NCBI GenBank assembly: GCA_041609895.1
Contig: JBFIPX010000099.1
Location: 1-11,359 of the forward strand
Length of the DNA: 11,359 nt
From: JAHHLP01 sp041609895
Lineage (GTDB): Bacteria; Bacteroidota; Rhodothermia; Rhodothermales; JABDKH01
Direction: 5' to 3'
Shown piece after piece: positions 1-7,000 of this stretch (positions are counted from its first letter, which is position 1; every line of letters starts with the position of its first letter). A model generated the notes under the pieces. That model was not told the origin of the DNA. It saw nothing but the letters and a program-made list of their open reading frames with translations, and ran no database searches. The position numbers and the translations under genes were made by a program.

Positions 1-1200
1 GTAGGCAACAAGGAACTCCTCGTCGCCGCGGACAGCGACAATAAGAACTTCCTGCCTCGTAACGTAGGTGTCTTTGGAACAGTAGGGTCGGGAAAGTCCA
101 ACACCGCTCAGGTTCTGATGGAAGAGGCGATTCAGGCAGGATGGGCTGTGGTCGTCGTGGACGTGGAAGGGGAGTACGTCCGCATGAACGAGCCCTCGAC
201 GGATGAACACCTGATGCCGATTCTTGCGGAGGACTATGGACTTCGCGGGGAGGGAATCAAAGATTTTCACGTTTATCACCCTACCTCCGGCACCTCGGCC
301 GCCTCTGACCCAATTCCCTTCAAGGTTCCGCTGTCTGCGCTCGACCCGGAGATCGTCGTCGACATCCTCGAGTTCTCTGAGGCCGAAATGCGGGTTTACG
401 GAATGGCCGCGCGCCAAGCCGCTTTATACGCGCCTGAAGAAGCATCCAACGATGAGTCGGTCAGACCCTATGACCTCCAGAACCTGATCGACGGGTTGAT
501 GGAAACAAAGGGTCTGAGCGGCAATGCCGTTCGACTGCTGCCACTTTCTAATTCGGACGATGTACTGACCGCGGGCGTGGTCCGCTCGAAATTGCAACAT
601 CTGGGCAACTCAAATATCCTCGACTGGAACAAGACAAAAGACGTACCGGAACTGCCGATATCGGAATTACTGATAGGAAGTCGATTGAGTGTCCTCGACG
701 TCTCCGAAACGGATGATCGGAGTCGCAACCTCGCAATCGCCTACGTCTTGCAGCGGCTCTTCCAAAAAGTGATAGATATTCCGCGTGGGCAGCCGATGGA
801 GAACGGACTGCCGCGGCCGCCTGTGCTCGTTGTGATCGAGGAGGTCCACACTTTTGTGTCCCGGGCAGCTGCCTCAAAGATGAAAGCACTACTCGACAAT
901 CTCCAGGTGATCAGCCGCCGCGGACGGAAGAGATGGATGGCATTGGCGTTGATCTCGCAGCAGCCGAACCACGTACCCGATGAGATGTTCGAGTTGGCCA
1001 ACACGAGGTTCATTCATCAAATTAAGTCGATGACCAACCTGCAGCCTGTAAAGGAAACGACGGGTGCGGTCGACGAGAACCTGTGGATGAGCGTTCCGGC
1101 AATCGAGCCAGGGCGATGCTTGCTTGCGGGTGCCGCTTTCAAGACGCCATTGTTCATGGATGTCCGGCCAGCGAAATCGCGGCGGATGTTGGTCCACTAG
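1..1200 (+). CDS. herA: HerA-type DNA translocase ATPase (5' truncated)
   Basis: The frame is open from the first base, so the N-terminus lies outside the window; 399 residues are visible. The Walker A motif GTVGSGKSN is at visible residues 26-34. The Walker B strand VLVVIEEVH has acidic residues Glu280 and Glu281, with His283 after them. An SRRGRK segment at 305-310, of the kind that supplies trans-acting arginines, precedes SQQPNHVPDE. This order is typical of the HerA/FtsK superfamily (DUF87). HerA proteins are hexameric DNA pumps that usually work with the nuclease NurA in DNA-end resection; some instead belong to anti-phage systems. No nuclease is visible downstream, and any partner would lie upstream of the window. 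The family call is strong; the role (repair or defence) is open. The gene ends in TAG and is followed by 250 bases without a gene. Confidence 0.88.
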   Translation, partial: VGNKELLVAADSDNKNFLPRNVGVFGTVGSGKSNTAQVLMEEAIQAGWAVVVVDVEGEYVRMNEPSTDEHLMPILAEDYGLRGEGIKDFHVYHPTSGTSAASDPIPFKVPLSALDPEIVVDILEFSEAEMRVYGMAARQAALYAPEEASNDESVRPYDLQNLIDGLMETKGLSGNAVRLLPLSNSDDVLTAGVVRSKLQHLGNSNILDWNKTKDVPELPISELLIGSRLSVLDVSETDDRSRNLAIAYVLQRLFQKVIDIPRGQPMENGLPRPPVLVVIEEVHTFVSRAAASKMKALLDNLQVISRRGRKRWMALALISQQPNHVPDEMFELANTRFIHQIKSMTNLQPVKETTGAVDENLWMSVPAIEPGRCLLAGAAFKTPLFMDVRPAKSRRMLVH

Positions 1201-1256
1201 GGGGCATCCAACCTAATCGTGGAACGGCTGAAGCGAACCTGTATGACCAGATTGCG

Positions 1257-1268
1257 ACCCCTAGGGGT
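1257..1268. repeat. 12-bp perfect palindrome in the herA-purU gap
   Basis: ACCCCTAGGGGT is its own reverse complement. It sits 57 bases after the herA stop inside the 250-base gap before purU. I see no T-tract after it, so it is not an obvious terminator; it could be a protein-binding site or chance. I found no tRNA, small ORF or other structure in the rest of the gap. Confidence 0.35.
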
Positions 1269-1450
1269 AAATCACCCAGGACTCAGACCGTTGGGTCGCG
1301 CTAAATAATCGCACTCCGCTCTATGGTCTGTCTTGTGTCCGAACGTAAACAGGCGGATGCGTAGTTTTGGTCCAACGGTCTTACCGCACCTGACCAGTCT
1401 GTTGTGACCGCTGCAGTTCTGCTCTCCTCCTTTCGCACGTTCAACCGCTT

Positions 1451-2317
1451 ATGTCTCCCGAAACCACGGCCCGACTCCTGATACGGTGCCACGACCGTCC
1501 CGGCATCGTTGCGGCCGTGTCAGGCTTCCTGTTCAACCACGGGGCCAACATCACGCAGCTTGACCAACACTCGACCGACCCCGAAGGCGGTACATTTTTT
1601 ATGCGATTGGAGTTTCAGACGCCTCATCTCGACCTCTCGAGATCGGTGCTGGAGCGAGCCTTTGGCGAAGCCGTAGCTGAGCGCTACGAAATGGACTGGA
1701 GCATCAGTTATGCTGCGCACAAGAAGAAGGCCGCCGTCATGGTGTCAAAGCATTCGCACGCGTTGATGGAACTCCTGTGGAGATGGTCGCGCCGTGAGCT
1801 GGCCGCAGAGATTACGATGGTAATCAGCAACCATCCTGACCTTCGTGAGTCGGTCGAGGCGTTCGGTGTTCCATATCATCACATTCCGGTGTCGGCCGAT
1901 CGCAAGCCTCAGGCAGAGGGCCGTGCGCTCGAGTTGCTCGCAGGAGAAGCCGACGTCATCGTACTGGCCCGCTACATGCAAATCCTTTCGTCAGAGTTTG
2001 TCGACAGGTTTCCCAATCGGATCATAAACATACACCACTCGTTCTTGCCGGCCTTCGCAGGAGCGGACCCGTACCGTCAAGCATACGATCGCGGAGTGAA
2101 GCGCATCGGAGCGACCGCGCACTACGTTACCGCAGACCTGGACATGGGCCCGATTATCGAGCAGGACGTGCTCACAGTGGACCACCGATACGACGTCGAA
2201 GAGTTGAAGGAACTCGGTCGAGACATTGAGCGGACGGTACTTGCACGCGCGGTGAAGTGGCATCTCGAGGATCGAATCATCGTCCACGACAAGCGAACCG
2301 TCACCTTCCGAAGGTGA
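1451..2317 (+). CDS. purU: Formyltetrahydrofolate deformylase PurU
   Basis: This 288-residue protein, close to the usual 280-290 of the family, hydrolyses 10-formyl-tetrahydrofolate to formate and tetrahydrofolate. It balances the one-carbon pool and supplies formate for PurT-dependent purine synthesis. An N-terminal ACT domain spans about residues 7-85, with the ligand-loop sequence CHDRPGIV at 13-20. It is followed by a formyltransferase fold. The catalytic triad shared with GAR transformylase is visible: Asn193 and His195 in NIHHSFLPAF, and Asp231 in DLDMGPII. The ACT domain plus the double-His motif separates it from PurN. The ATG start fits the ACT domain, but no Shine-Dalgarno sequence precedes it; the upstream bases are pyrimidine-rich. 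The last codons form an inverted repeat that ends on the stop. The gene is convergent with moeA, 31 bases away. Confidence 0.93.
   Translation: MSPETTARLLIRCHDRPGIVAAVSGFLFNHGANITQLDQHSTDPEGGTFFMRLEFQTPHLDLSRSVLERAFGEAVAERYEMDWSISYAAHKKKAAVMVSKHSHALMELLWRWSRRELAAEITMVISNHPDLRESVEAFGVPYHHIPVSADRKPQAEGRALELLAGEADVIVLARYMQILSSEFVDRFPNRIINIHHSFLPAFAGADPYRQAYDRGVKRIGATAHYVTADLDMGPIIEQDVLTVDHRYDVEELKELGRDIERTVLARAVKWHLEDRIIVHDKRTVTFRR
2301..2317. terminator. Inverted repeat over the purU stop, convergent junction
   Basis: TCACCTTCCGAAGGTGA is an 8-bp perfect inverted repeat around one central base. In RNA it would fold as a 7-bp stem with a 3-base CCG loop. It covers the last codons and TGA stop of purU and lies 31 bases beyond the moeA stop on the other strand. 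There is no T-tract downstream on either strand, so a classical intrinsic terminator is not supported. A bidirectional terminator or RNA-stabilising hairpin is an inference. Confidence 0.4.
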
Positions 2318-2348
2318 AAAAGTAAAAGGCCGCAATACCAATCCGTCG

Positions 2349-3557
2349 CTACCACCGCAGAGGCTCAATGATCACTTCCGCGCCGGCCTCCGGATCTTCC
2401 ATTTCCTCGGACAAGTGGATCAGACAGTTTGCATCCACCAACGCGGAATAAACGGCCGAGCTTTGAGACCCAGATGAGCGGACGCGCGGCCCGCTCGTTG
2501 TCTCTGTAGCAACACCTCGTGCGAAGTATCGAAGGCCTCGCACCTTCTTCATGGGTGTCTCTAGGACCGCGGTCCTTTGCTCTCGACCGGACTCGCGCCG
2601 ACCGAGCATGGCATTGAGCGCCGGTCGCACGTAGCGATCAAAGCAAATCGATGAGGAAACGGGATTACCGGGAAGCCCGAAAACGAGCGTTCCATCTCGT
2701 ACTCCGAACATCAGGGGCTTGCCGGGCCGCTGTCGCACTTTCCAAAACTTCAGATCAACGTCGAGGTCGCGCAGCGCGTCCTGGACAAGATCATAGGCAC
2801 CTACGGAAACGCCGCCAGAGAGTACAACGACATCGGCGGCAAGAGCGTCCTCAATCGTGGCTCGCAGCGTTTTAAATTCATCGTCCACCGTTGACGACCC
2901 GATCACCGTACCACCTGCCGCCCTTGTTTGCGCAGCCAGAGCCGGTCCGTTCGAGTTGCGTATTTGCCCTAACCGGGGCGGGGTACTGTGATCGACAATC
3001 TCGGATCCTGTTGCGACAATCGACACCCTGGGTCTCTTTCGAACTTCGACCGTGCTTCGTCCCAACGAGGCGAGCATTCCCACTACCGGAGGCACTACGA
3101 GCGTGCCTTCCGGAATCACAGCGGCTCCCGCAGCAACATCGTCACCTTTGCGGCGAACGGAATAGTGAGGCGGAGGTGTCCGCAAGATCTGAACGCTACC
3201 CGGTTCGATCTCTTCCGTCCATTCGATAGGTACCACGCAATCGGCTCCTCGCGGAATGGGCGCGCCCGTCATGATCCGGATACACTCTCCCTTGCCAACC
3301 TCCGCCTCGGGCCAGACCCCGGCGGCAATCTCGCCAACGACCGGAAGCTTTGCCGGTAAGGTGTCTAGGTCGTCGTGACGCACGGCGTAGCCGTCCATCG
3401 CCGAGTTGTCAAACGGAGGTATCGGGGCATCTGCAACGATGACTTTGGCGACAACACGGTTCAGCGCCTCCTCGATCGCAACGTCTTCCGCCACGCACAA
3501 ACTGCAGGCAGAGATAACAATGTCGGTCGCCTCCTCAACGCTGATGAAGTCCTTCAT
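2349..3557 (-). CDS. moeA: Molybdopterin molybdenumtransferase MoeA
   Basis: This 402-residue protein inserts molybdate into adenylylated molybdopterin, the last common step of molybdenum cofactor synthesis. Family motifs appear in order: PIPPFDNSAMDGYAV at 45-59, TGAPIPRGAD at 97-106, GSEI at 184-187, SGGVSVGAYD at 247-256 (with its conserved acidic end), RPGKPLMFG at 277-285 and LPGNPVSS at 295-302. The C-terminal MoeA domain IV follows. I chose the ATG at 3557 because homologues begin with a short leader before the VEEA-like helix, and because a sigma70-like promoter lies at 3573-3601, inside the longer GTG-initiated frame (3635). No other molybdenum cofactor gene is visible nearby, so this is a solitary copy. 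It diverges from the PfkB-type kinase gene. Confidence 0.93.
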   Translation of the reverse strand: MKDFISVEEATDIVISACSLCVAEDVAIEEALNRVVAKVIVADAPIPPFDNSAMDGYAVRHDDLDTLPAKLPVVGEIAAGVWPEAEVGKGECIRIMTGAPIPRGADCVVPIEWTEEIEPGSVQILRTPPPHYSVRRKGDDVAAGAAVIPEGTLVVPPVVGMLASLGRSTVEVRKRPRVSIVATGSEIVDHSTPPRLGQIRNSNGPALAAQTRAAGGTVIGSSTVDDEFKTLRATIEDALAADVVVLSGGVSVGAYDLVQDALRDLDVDLKFWKVRQRPGKPLMFGVRDGTLVFGLPGNPVSSSICFDRYVRPALNAMLGRRESGREQRTAVLETPMKKVRGLRYFARGVATETTSGPRVRSSGSQSSAVYSALVDANCLIHLSEEMEDPEAGAEVIIEPLRW

Positions 3558-3572
3558 TGTCGTATCATTTTG

Positions 3573-3601
3573 ATTATGCAGGTCTTTTCGGACCGTGTTG
3601 A
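3573..3601 (-). promoter_or_regulatory. Putative sigma70-like promoter for moeA
   Basis: Read on the minus strand, TCAACA (3601-3596, four of six matches to TTGACA) is followed after exactly 17 bases by CATAAT (3578-3573, five of six matches to TATAAT). Transcription would begin only about 10 bases before the ATG at 3557, leaving a very short leader. This supports the shorter moeA start. The hexamers were matched by eye only. Confidence 0.4.
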
Positions 3602-3719
3602 CGAAATATCGACCAATCAGAACTTGGCCGAGCACTAATTGGAGAGAGGTGGGCGCGAACGCTGACGCAGCGTGATGAAGTTAGTACGCCTCTCGTGGAA
3701 ATCCACAGAATTCCGATTC

Positions 3720-4592
3720 ATGACCGACATGTCAATCGTAGGGCCCGTTACGCTCGACAGGATCCGAGACGAGCGGGTGGAGTGGACGGGCCCGGGGGGT
3801 GTGCCATACTATGCGGCACTGGCGGCAGTACAAATGGGGTGCCGCGTTAACGTCTCTACGGTGTTGGCGAAAGAACACGAAGATATTCTCCTCACAGAAC
3901 TGCGCAAGGCAGGTGTTGACCTGCGCGTTTCGTGGTCTGAGTCGTCCACCATGTTCGTGAATAGTTACCTCGAAGGTGACGATCGGAGTCAGGAACTGAT
4001 CGCCGTCGCGCGCCCGATCCGACCTTCCGACCTGAATCAAGATGACACCCTACTGTGGTACTTTGGTCCGTTGTCAAGGACAGACATCGCACCAGATTGC
4101 TTCGAGGCGGCGCGAGAGCGAGGCGGCCGGTTGGCTCTGGACGGTCAGGGGCTGATTCGGCGCGTGGACGGACACCGTGTGCTCTTCGGCCGCAACGCAA
4201 ATTTCACCGCAATGCTGCCCACTATTGATTTCTTGAAACTAACAGAACGTGAGCTCTATGTGGCGACAGGGAATCCGGCGTTACGGGAGGCTATGATGGC
4301 CCTGGTTCAGAACGGCGCGAAAGATATTGTCGTGACGAGGGGCTCGGCAGGCTCGTGTATTGTTGCAAACGGACGCTTCTTCCAAATCCCGTCTTTTCCC
4401 GCCGCCCCGTTGCAGGACACAACCGGGTGCGGCGACACCTACTTTGCCGTCTATCTCTGTGCTCGCCTGAAGGATGAAGAACCAGAGTGGGCGGGACGAC
4501 TTGCCGCCGCCGCGGCCGCACTAAAAGCAACTCGGCGAGGTGGGCTGACAGCCACGCGCAGCCAGATCGAGCGCCTGGCAAAGGGCGCGTGA
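3720..4592 (+). CDS. PfkB-family carbohydrate/polyol kinase
   Basis: This ribokinase-fold (PfkB) kinase has 290 residues from the chosen ATG. The N-terminal strand MSIVGPVTLDRI leads into the substrate-binding GPGGVPYYAALAA segment, which matches the family's GG motif. The C-terminal signature DTTGCGDTYFA holds the catalytic-base Asp in GCGD, with Cys where GAGD is usual. A VVTRGSAGS strand precedes it. The frame stays open upstream to GTG 3672 and ATG 3675 (up to 306 residues), but those extra residues look unlike the family, and no start has a convincing ribosome binding site. The substrate cannot be read from sequence. The next gene, a CDP-alcohol phosphatidyltransferase, makes a polyol such as myo-inositol attractive; both an archaeal and a plant myo-inositol kinase are PfkB proteins. 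This remains inference. An imperfect hairpin (GCGCC/GGCGC, 4571-4588) lies just before the stop. Confidence 0.82.
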   Translation: MTDMSIVGPVTLDRIRDERVEWTGPGGVPYYAALAAVQMGCRVNVSTVLAKEHEDILLTELRKAGVDLRVSWSESSTMFVNSYLEGDDRSQELIAVARPIRPSDLNQDDTLLWYFGPLSRTDIAPDCFEAARERGGRLALDGQGLIRRVDGHRVLFGRNANFTAMLPTIDFLKLTERELYVATGNPALREAMMALVQNGAKDIVVTRGSAGSCIVANGRFFQIPSFPAAPLQDTTGCGDTYFAVYLCARLKDEEPEWAGRLAAAAAALKATRRGGLTATRSQIERLAKGA

Positions 4593-4684
4593 AACCGAGA
4601 GCCTTGGACGGGATAGTGGTCGATTTAACCTAAATTAGTTGCTCAACCCCAGAGACTGAGATTGTAAGCCCAAGAGAAGCCTGT

Positions 4685-5623
4685 ATGGCTGATTCGGTGC
4701 AGGTAACGCGTACGCGAGAGATTGAGGAGCTTTCAAACCTCTATCTGGTCCACCCGGTCAGTAAGGCGTTCGTGCGCGTCTTCGCGCGGGTGGGCGTTCA
4801 TCCGAATGCTGTATCGGTCCTCGGAATGATCTTTGGTGCGCTTGCCGCCCTGGCGTACTTCAACTACCGCGAGTGGGAATATGCGGTCGCCGGCTTCTTG
4901 TGTATGTTTCTCTGGCACGTCATGGATGGCGCAGACGGCCAGCTCGCGCGGCTAACCGGAAAGACGAGTGAGATTGGAAAGGTGTTGGATGGGCTGTGCG
5001 ACCACCTCTCTTTTTCCTTGGTATACGTGGCGATCGCGACGGCGCTGACGATAGATCGCGGTGCGTGGGTGTGGATACCTGCATTCGCGGCCGGTTTCAG
5101 CCATATTGCTCAGTCGAGCGCGTACGAGTTTCAGCGCCAAAACTATGACTACTGGGTGCACGGTAAGGAATCAGCCCGCGTACTCGGATCAGCCGAGATA
5201 CGAGAAGCACTCCGAAGCCGTAAAGGCATTTCAGCAATCTTCGCCCGTGTTCAGCTTCTTTATGTCAGCATTCAAGAAAAGGTCGCTGCCTACGATAGTG
5301 ATTTGATGGCTCGCCTCGAAGAGCTAAGGCGAAAGGAAGGACCACGTTTCGCGCGTATTCGGGACCTGTATCGGTCGGTCAACATGCCCACTGTTCGGAG
5401 GTGGTCGATTTTGAGCTCGAATTACCGCACGCTGGCGATCTTCGTCTCCGTCGTCAGTGGTTTCCCACTACTGTATTTCCTCTTCGAGATCGTCGTTCTG
5501 AATATTGCCCTTATGCTTCTACTCAGGACGCAGAAGAAAGCGTACGCAACACTTCGCGGACGTCTCGATGCTGGCCAAATCGAGACCCCTTCGGAGCACT
5601 CGCATCAGGCTCTTGGAGCCTGA
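4685..5623 (+). CDS. CDP-alcohol phosphatidyltransferase, membrane protein
   Basis: This 312-residue integral membrane enzyme is expected to transfer a phospho-alcohol group from a CDP-activated alcohol to a hydroxyl acceptor. The family signature is complete: Asp81, Asp84-Gly85, Ala88-Arg89, Gly98, Asp102 and Asp106, with the exact family spacing. Hydrophobic segments lie at about 42-60, 66-80, 107-123, 127-146 and a long stretch at 249-280. Residues from about 148 to 240 form a long charged cytoplasmic insert, which includes NYDYWVHGKE at 153-162 and a helix rich in Arg, Lys and Glu. That insert is larger than in PgsA or PssA and points to a less studied subfamily. The acceptor is unknown; inositol phosphate is one possibility given the kinase gene 92 bases upstream. 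A weak purine-rich AGAGAAG precedes the ATG. An inverted repeat ends on its TGA stop, two bases from the convergent GH4 gene. Confidence 0.85.
   Translation: MADSVQVTRTREIEELSNLYLVHPVSKAFVRVFARVGVHPNAVSVLGMIFGALAALAYFNYREWEYAVAGFLCMFLWHVMDGADGQLARLTGKTSEIGKVLDGLCDHLSFSLVYVAIATALTIDRGAWVWIPAFAAGFSHIAQSSAYEFQRQNYDYWVHGKESARVLGSAEIREALRSRKGISAIFARVQLLYVSIQEKVAAYDSDLMARLEELRRKEGPRFARIRDLYRSVNMPTVRRWSILSSNYRTLAIFVSVVSGFPLLYFLFEIVVLNIALMLLLRTQKKAYATLRGRLDAGQIETPSEHSHQALGA
5605..5623. terminator. Inverted repeat over a stop codon, convergent junction
   Basis: An 8-bp perfect stem, TCAGGCTC and GAGCCTGA, encloses a TTG loop. The right arm ends exactly on the TGA stop of the CDP-alcohol transferase gene. 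On the minus strand the same hairpin begins two bases after the GH4 stop. No T-tract follows on either strand. A bidirectional stop signal or 3'-end stabiliser is likely but unproven. Confidence 0.45.
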
Positions 5624-5625
5624 GG

Positions 5626-6987
5626 TTACCAGGTCATTTCCGGAAGCACGTCGGCCTGAAGACGAAACATTTCGTTAATCATCTCTACCGAGAGTTGATA
5701 AGAATGTACGCTGGGGTCGATAAGCATTGCCTGCAAGAGGGGCTCGCGCCCACGAGAGGAGAAAGCCTCAACAAGTAGCTTGTTAATGCTGACCTGGGTT
5801 TGCAGCATAGCAAGAACACCTTCGGGTAGGCGACTCATCGACACGGGATGAATTCCATCTCCGTTGCTTTCAGCAGGTACCTCGACGATCGCATCCTCTG
5901 GAAGGCCAGGCACGAGAAAGCCGTCGTTCGGCACGTTCACCGCGTCAAGGATGTGATCAACACCGCAGGACAGGCTTTCCATTATCGGGACTGCAAGTTC
6001 GCCGGAGAATATCAATCGAGCCGGAGCTGTCCGGCGACCGCTCGAGATCGTTGGGACGTCCTGCTCCGGAAACATTGGTGTAGATGTGGGATGTGCTTCG
6101 AGATTGTAGATCCATGTAGGGATCGCGCCGGTTTGCCACGGATTGCGCTCGCGTCGATCGTAGAAGAACTGCAGCTTGTCGCTCGCCAAGAACTCACTGG
6201 CAAACGATACATATTCACCGATATGATTTGCGCCTGGTGATGGATAGAGACCGTACGTCCTCAGAAGGATGCGGCTGAGAGCAATCTCATCCCATTCTGC
6301 CATCCAGTGTGCCTTTCGTTCCGCGTCCTTCAATCGGGGGTACAGGTCTTCACCCGTTCCACGATCGCGTATGCTTTCGAACCACGTAAAGTGGTTAATA
6401 CCACTAGCTCGTGCATCCACATTCTCGGTGTCCATGCCGAGAAAATGTGCAATCTGCTTTTTGCCCTGATAAACCCCATGACACAGACCAATCGCTTTGA
6501 TCGGAGAAAGAGTTGTCAGCGCTTGGCACAGTTTGGTCAAGGGATTCGTGAAGTTCAACAGGATCGCATCCGGGCAGGCACGTTCCATCGCTGACGCGAT
6601 CTCGAGCATGGGTCCGATGTTACGCAGGGCATGAAAAAGTCCTCCTGGCCCACCGTTCTCCCCATAGACCTGGCGAAATCCGTATTTACGAGGTATGTGG
6701 AAGTCTTGCGACCAGTAGTAATAGCGGTTGACCTCGATTGCGGAAATCACATAGTTAGCGCTTCGCAGCGCGTCGTCCAAGTCAGACGTTGCTCGAAAAC
6801 GAATCCTGGATTGCATCCTAGCGACGGCCTCAAGGGCAAACGTGAGAGCAGTGGGCAGGCTCTCCGCGTCGCGGTCCATCAGTACTACCTCGCACTCAAG
6901 AGCGCCGATCGCTTCGCTTAGCAGAATGTCGGATATCATCGCAGGTCCGAACTCACGACTGCCTGCACCGACTATCACGATTTTCAA
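5626..6987 (-). CDS. Family GH4 glycosidase (NAD- and metal-dependent)
   Basis: The 453-residue product belongs to glycoside hydrolase family 4, which cleaves glycosides by a redox-elimination mechanism with NAD+ and a divalent metal. The N-terminal Rossmann strand KIVIVGAGS (residues 2-10) ends at Asp38 for the NAD ribose. NFTNP is at 145-149. The metal ligands are Cys169 in the CHG motif and His199 in GINHFTWF. A CHx motif, rather than the CNxP or CDMP type of phospho-glycosidases, suggests a non-phosphorylated substrate such as an alpha-galactoside, alpha-glucoside or uronide. The exact sugar is not decidable. I chose the TTG at 6987 because it gives the family start and because GAGGGTGG (7000-6993) sits five bases upstream. 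The frame extends to 7053 but would overlap the symporter. It lies 13 bases after the symporter stop, so it is probably co-transcribed and perhaps translationally coupled. Confidence 0.87.
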   Translation of the reverse strand: MKIVIVGAGSREFGPAMISDILLSEAIGALECEVVLMDRDAESLPTALTFALEAVARMQSRIRFRATSDLDDALRSANYVISAIEVNRYYYWSQDFHIPRKYGFRQVYGENGGPGGLFHALRNIGPMLEIASAMERACPDAILLNFTNPLTKLCQALTTLSPIKAIGLCHGVYQGKKQIAHFLGMDTENVDARASGINHFTWFESIRDRGTGEDLYPRLKDAERKAHWMAEWDEIALSRILLRTYGLYPSPGANHIGEYVSFASEFLASDKLQFFYDRRERNPWQTGAIPTWIYNLEAHPTSTPMFPEQDVPTISSGRRTAPARLIFSGELAVPIMESLSCGVDHILDAVNVPNDGFLVPGLPEDAIVEVPAESNGDGIHPVSMSRLPEGVLAMLQTQVSINKLLVEAFSSRGREPLLQAMLIDPSVHSYQLSVEMINEMFRLQADVLPEMTW

Positions 6988-6992
6988 CAATT

Positions 6993-7000
6993 CCACCCTC
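6993..7000 (-). promoter_or_regulatory. Ribosome binding site deciding the GH4 start
   Basis: On the minus strand GAGGGTGG follows the symporter TGA directly and lies five bases before the TTG at 6987. It is one of the few purine-rich Shine-Dalgarno-like sites in the window. It favours TTG 6987 over the GTG at 6996 (which would overlap it) and over the longer upstream frame. Confidence 0.5.

Noticed and set aside
1362..1369. TAGTTTTG upstream of purU, matching the Bacteroidota -7 pattern TAnnTTTG
   Set aside because: No TTG lies at the expected 19-base spacing upstream (the nearest is 26 bases away), so one 8-base match is too weak to call a promoter.
2891..3359. Two overlapping plus-strand frames of 112 and 123 residues opposite moeA
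   Set aside because: They are antisense to well-conserved MoeA motifs, and their composition (Arg- and Ser-rich) is typical of shadow frames.
3558..3635. A longer moeA reading frame starting at GTG 3635
   Set aside because: The added 26 residues are unlike MoeA N-termini, no ribosome site supports the GTG, and a sigma70-like promoter falls inside this stretch.
5626..6987. GH4 product as a lactate/malate dehydrogenase or 6-phospho-glycosidase
   Set aside because: The Rossmann fold is shared, but NFTNP, CHG and the INHFTWF histidine are GH4 features, and the CHG motif argues against a phosphorylated substrate.
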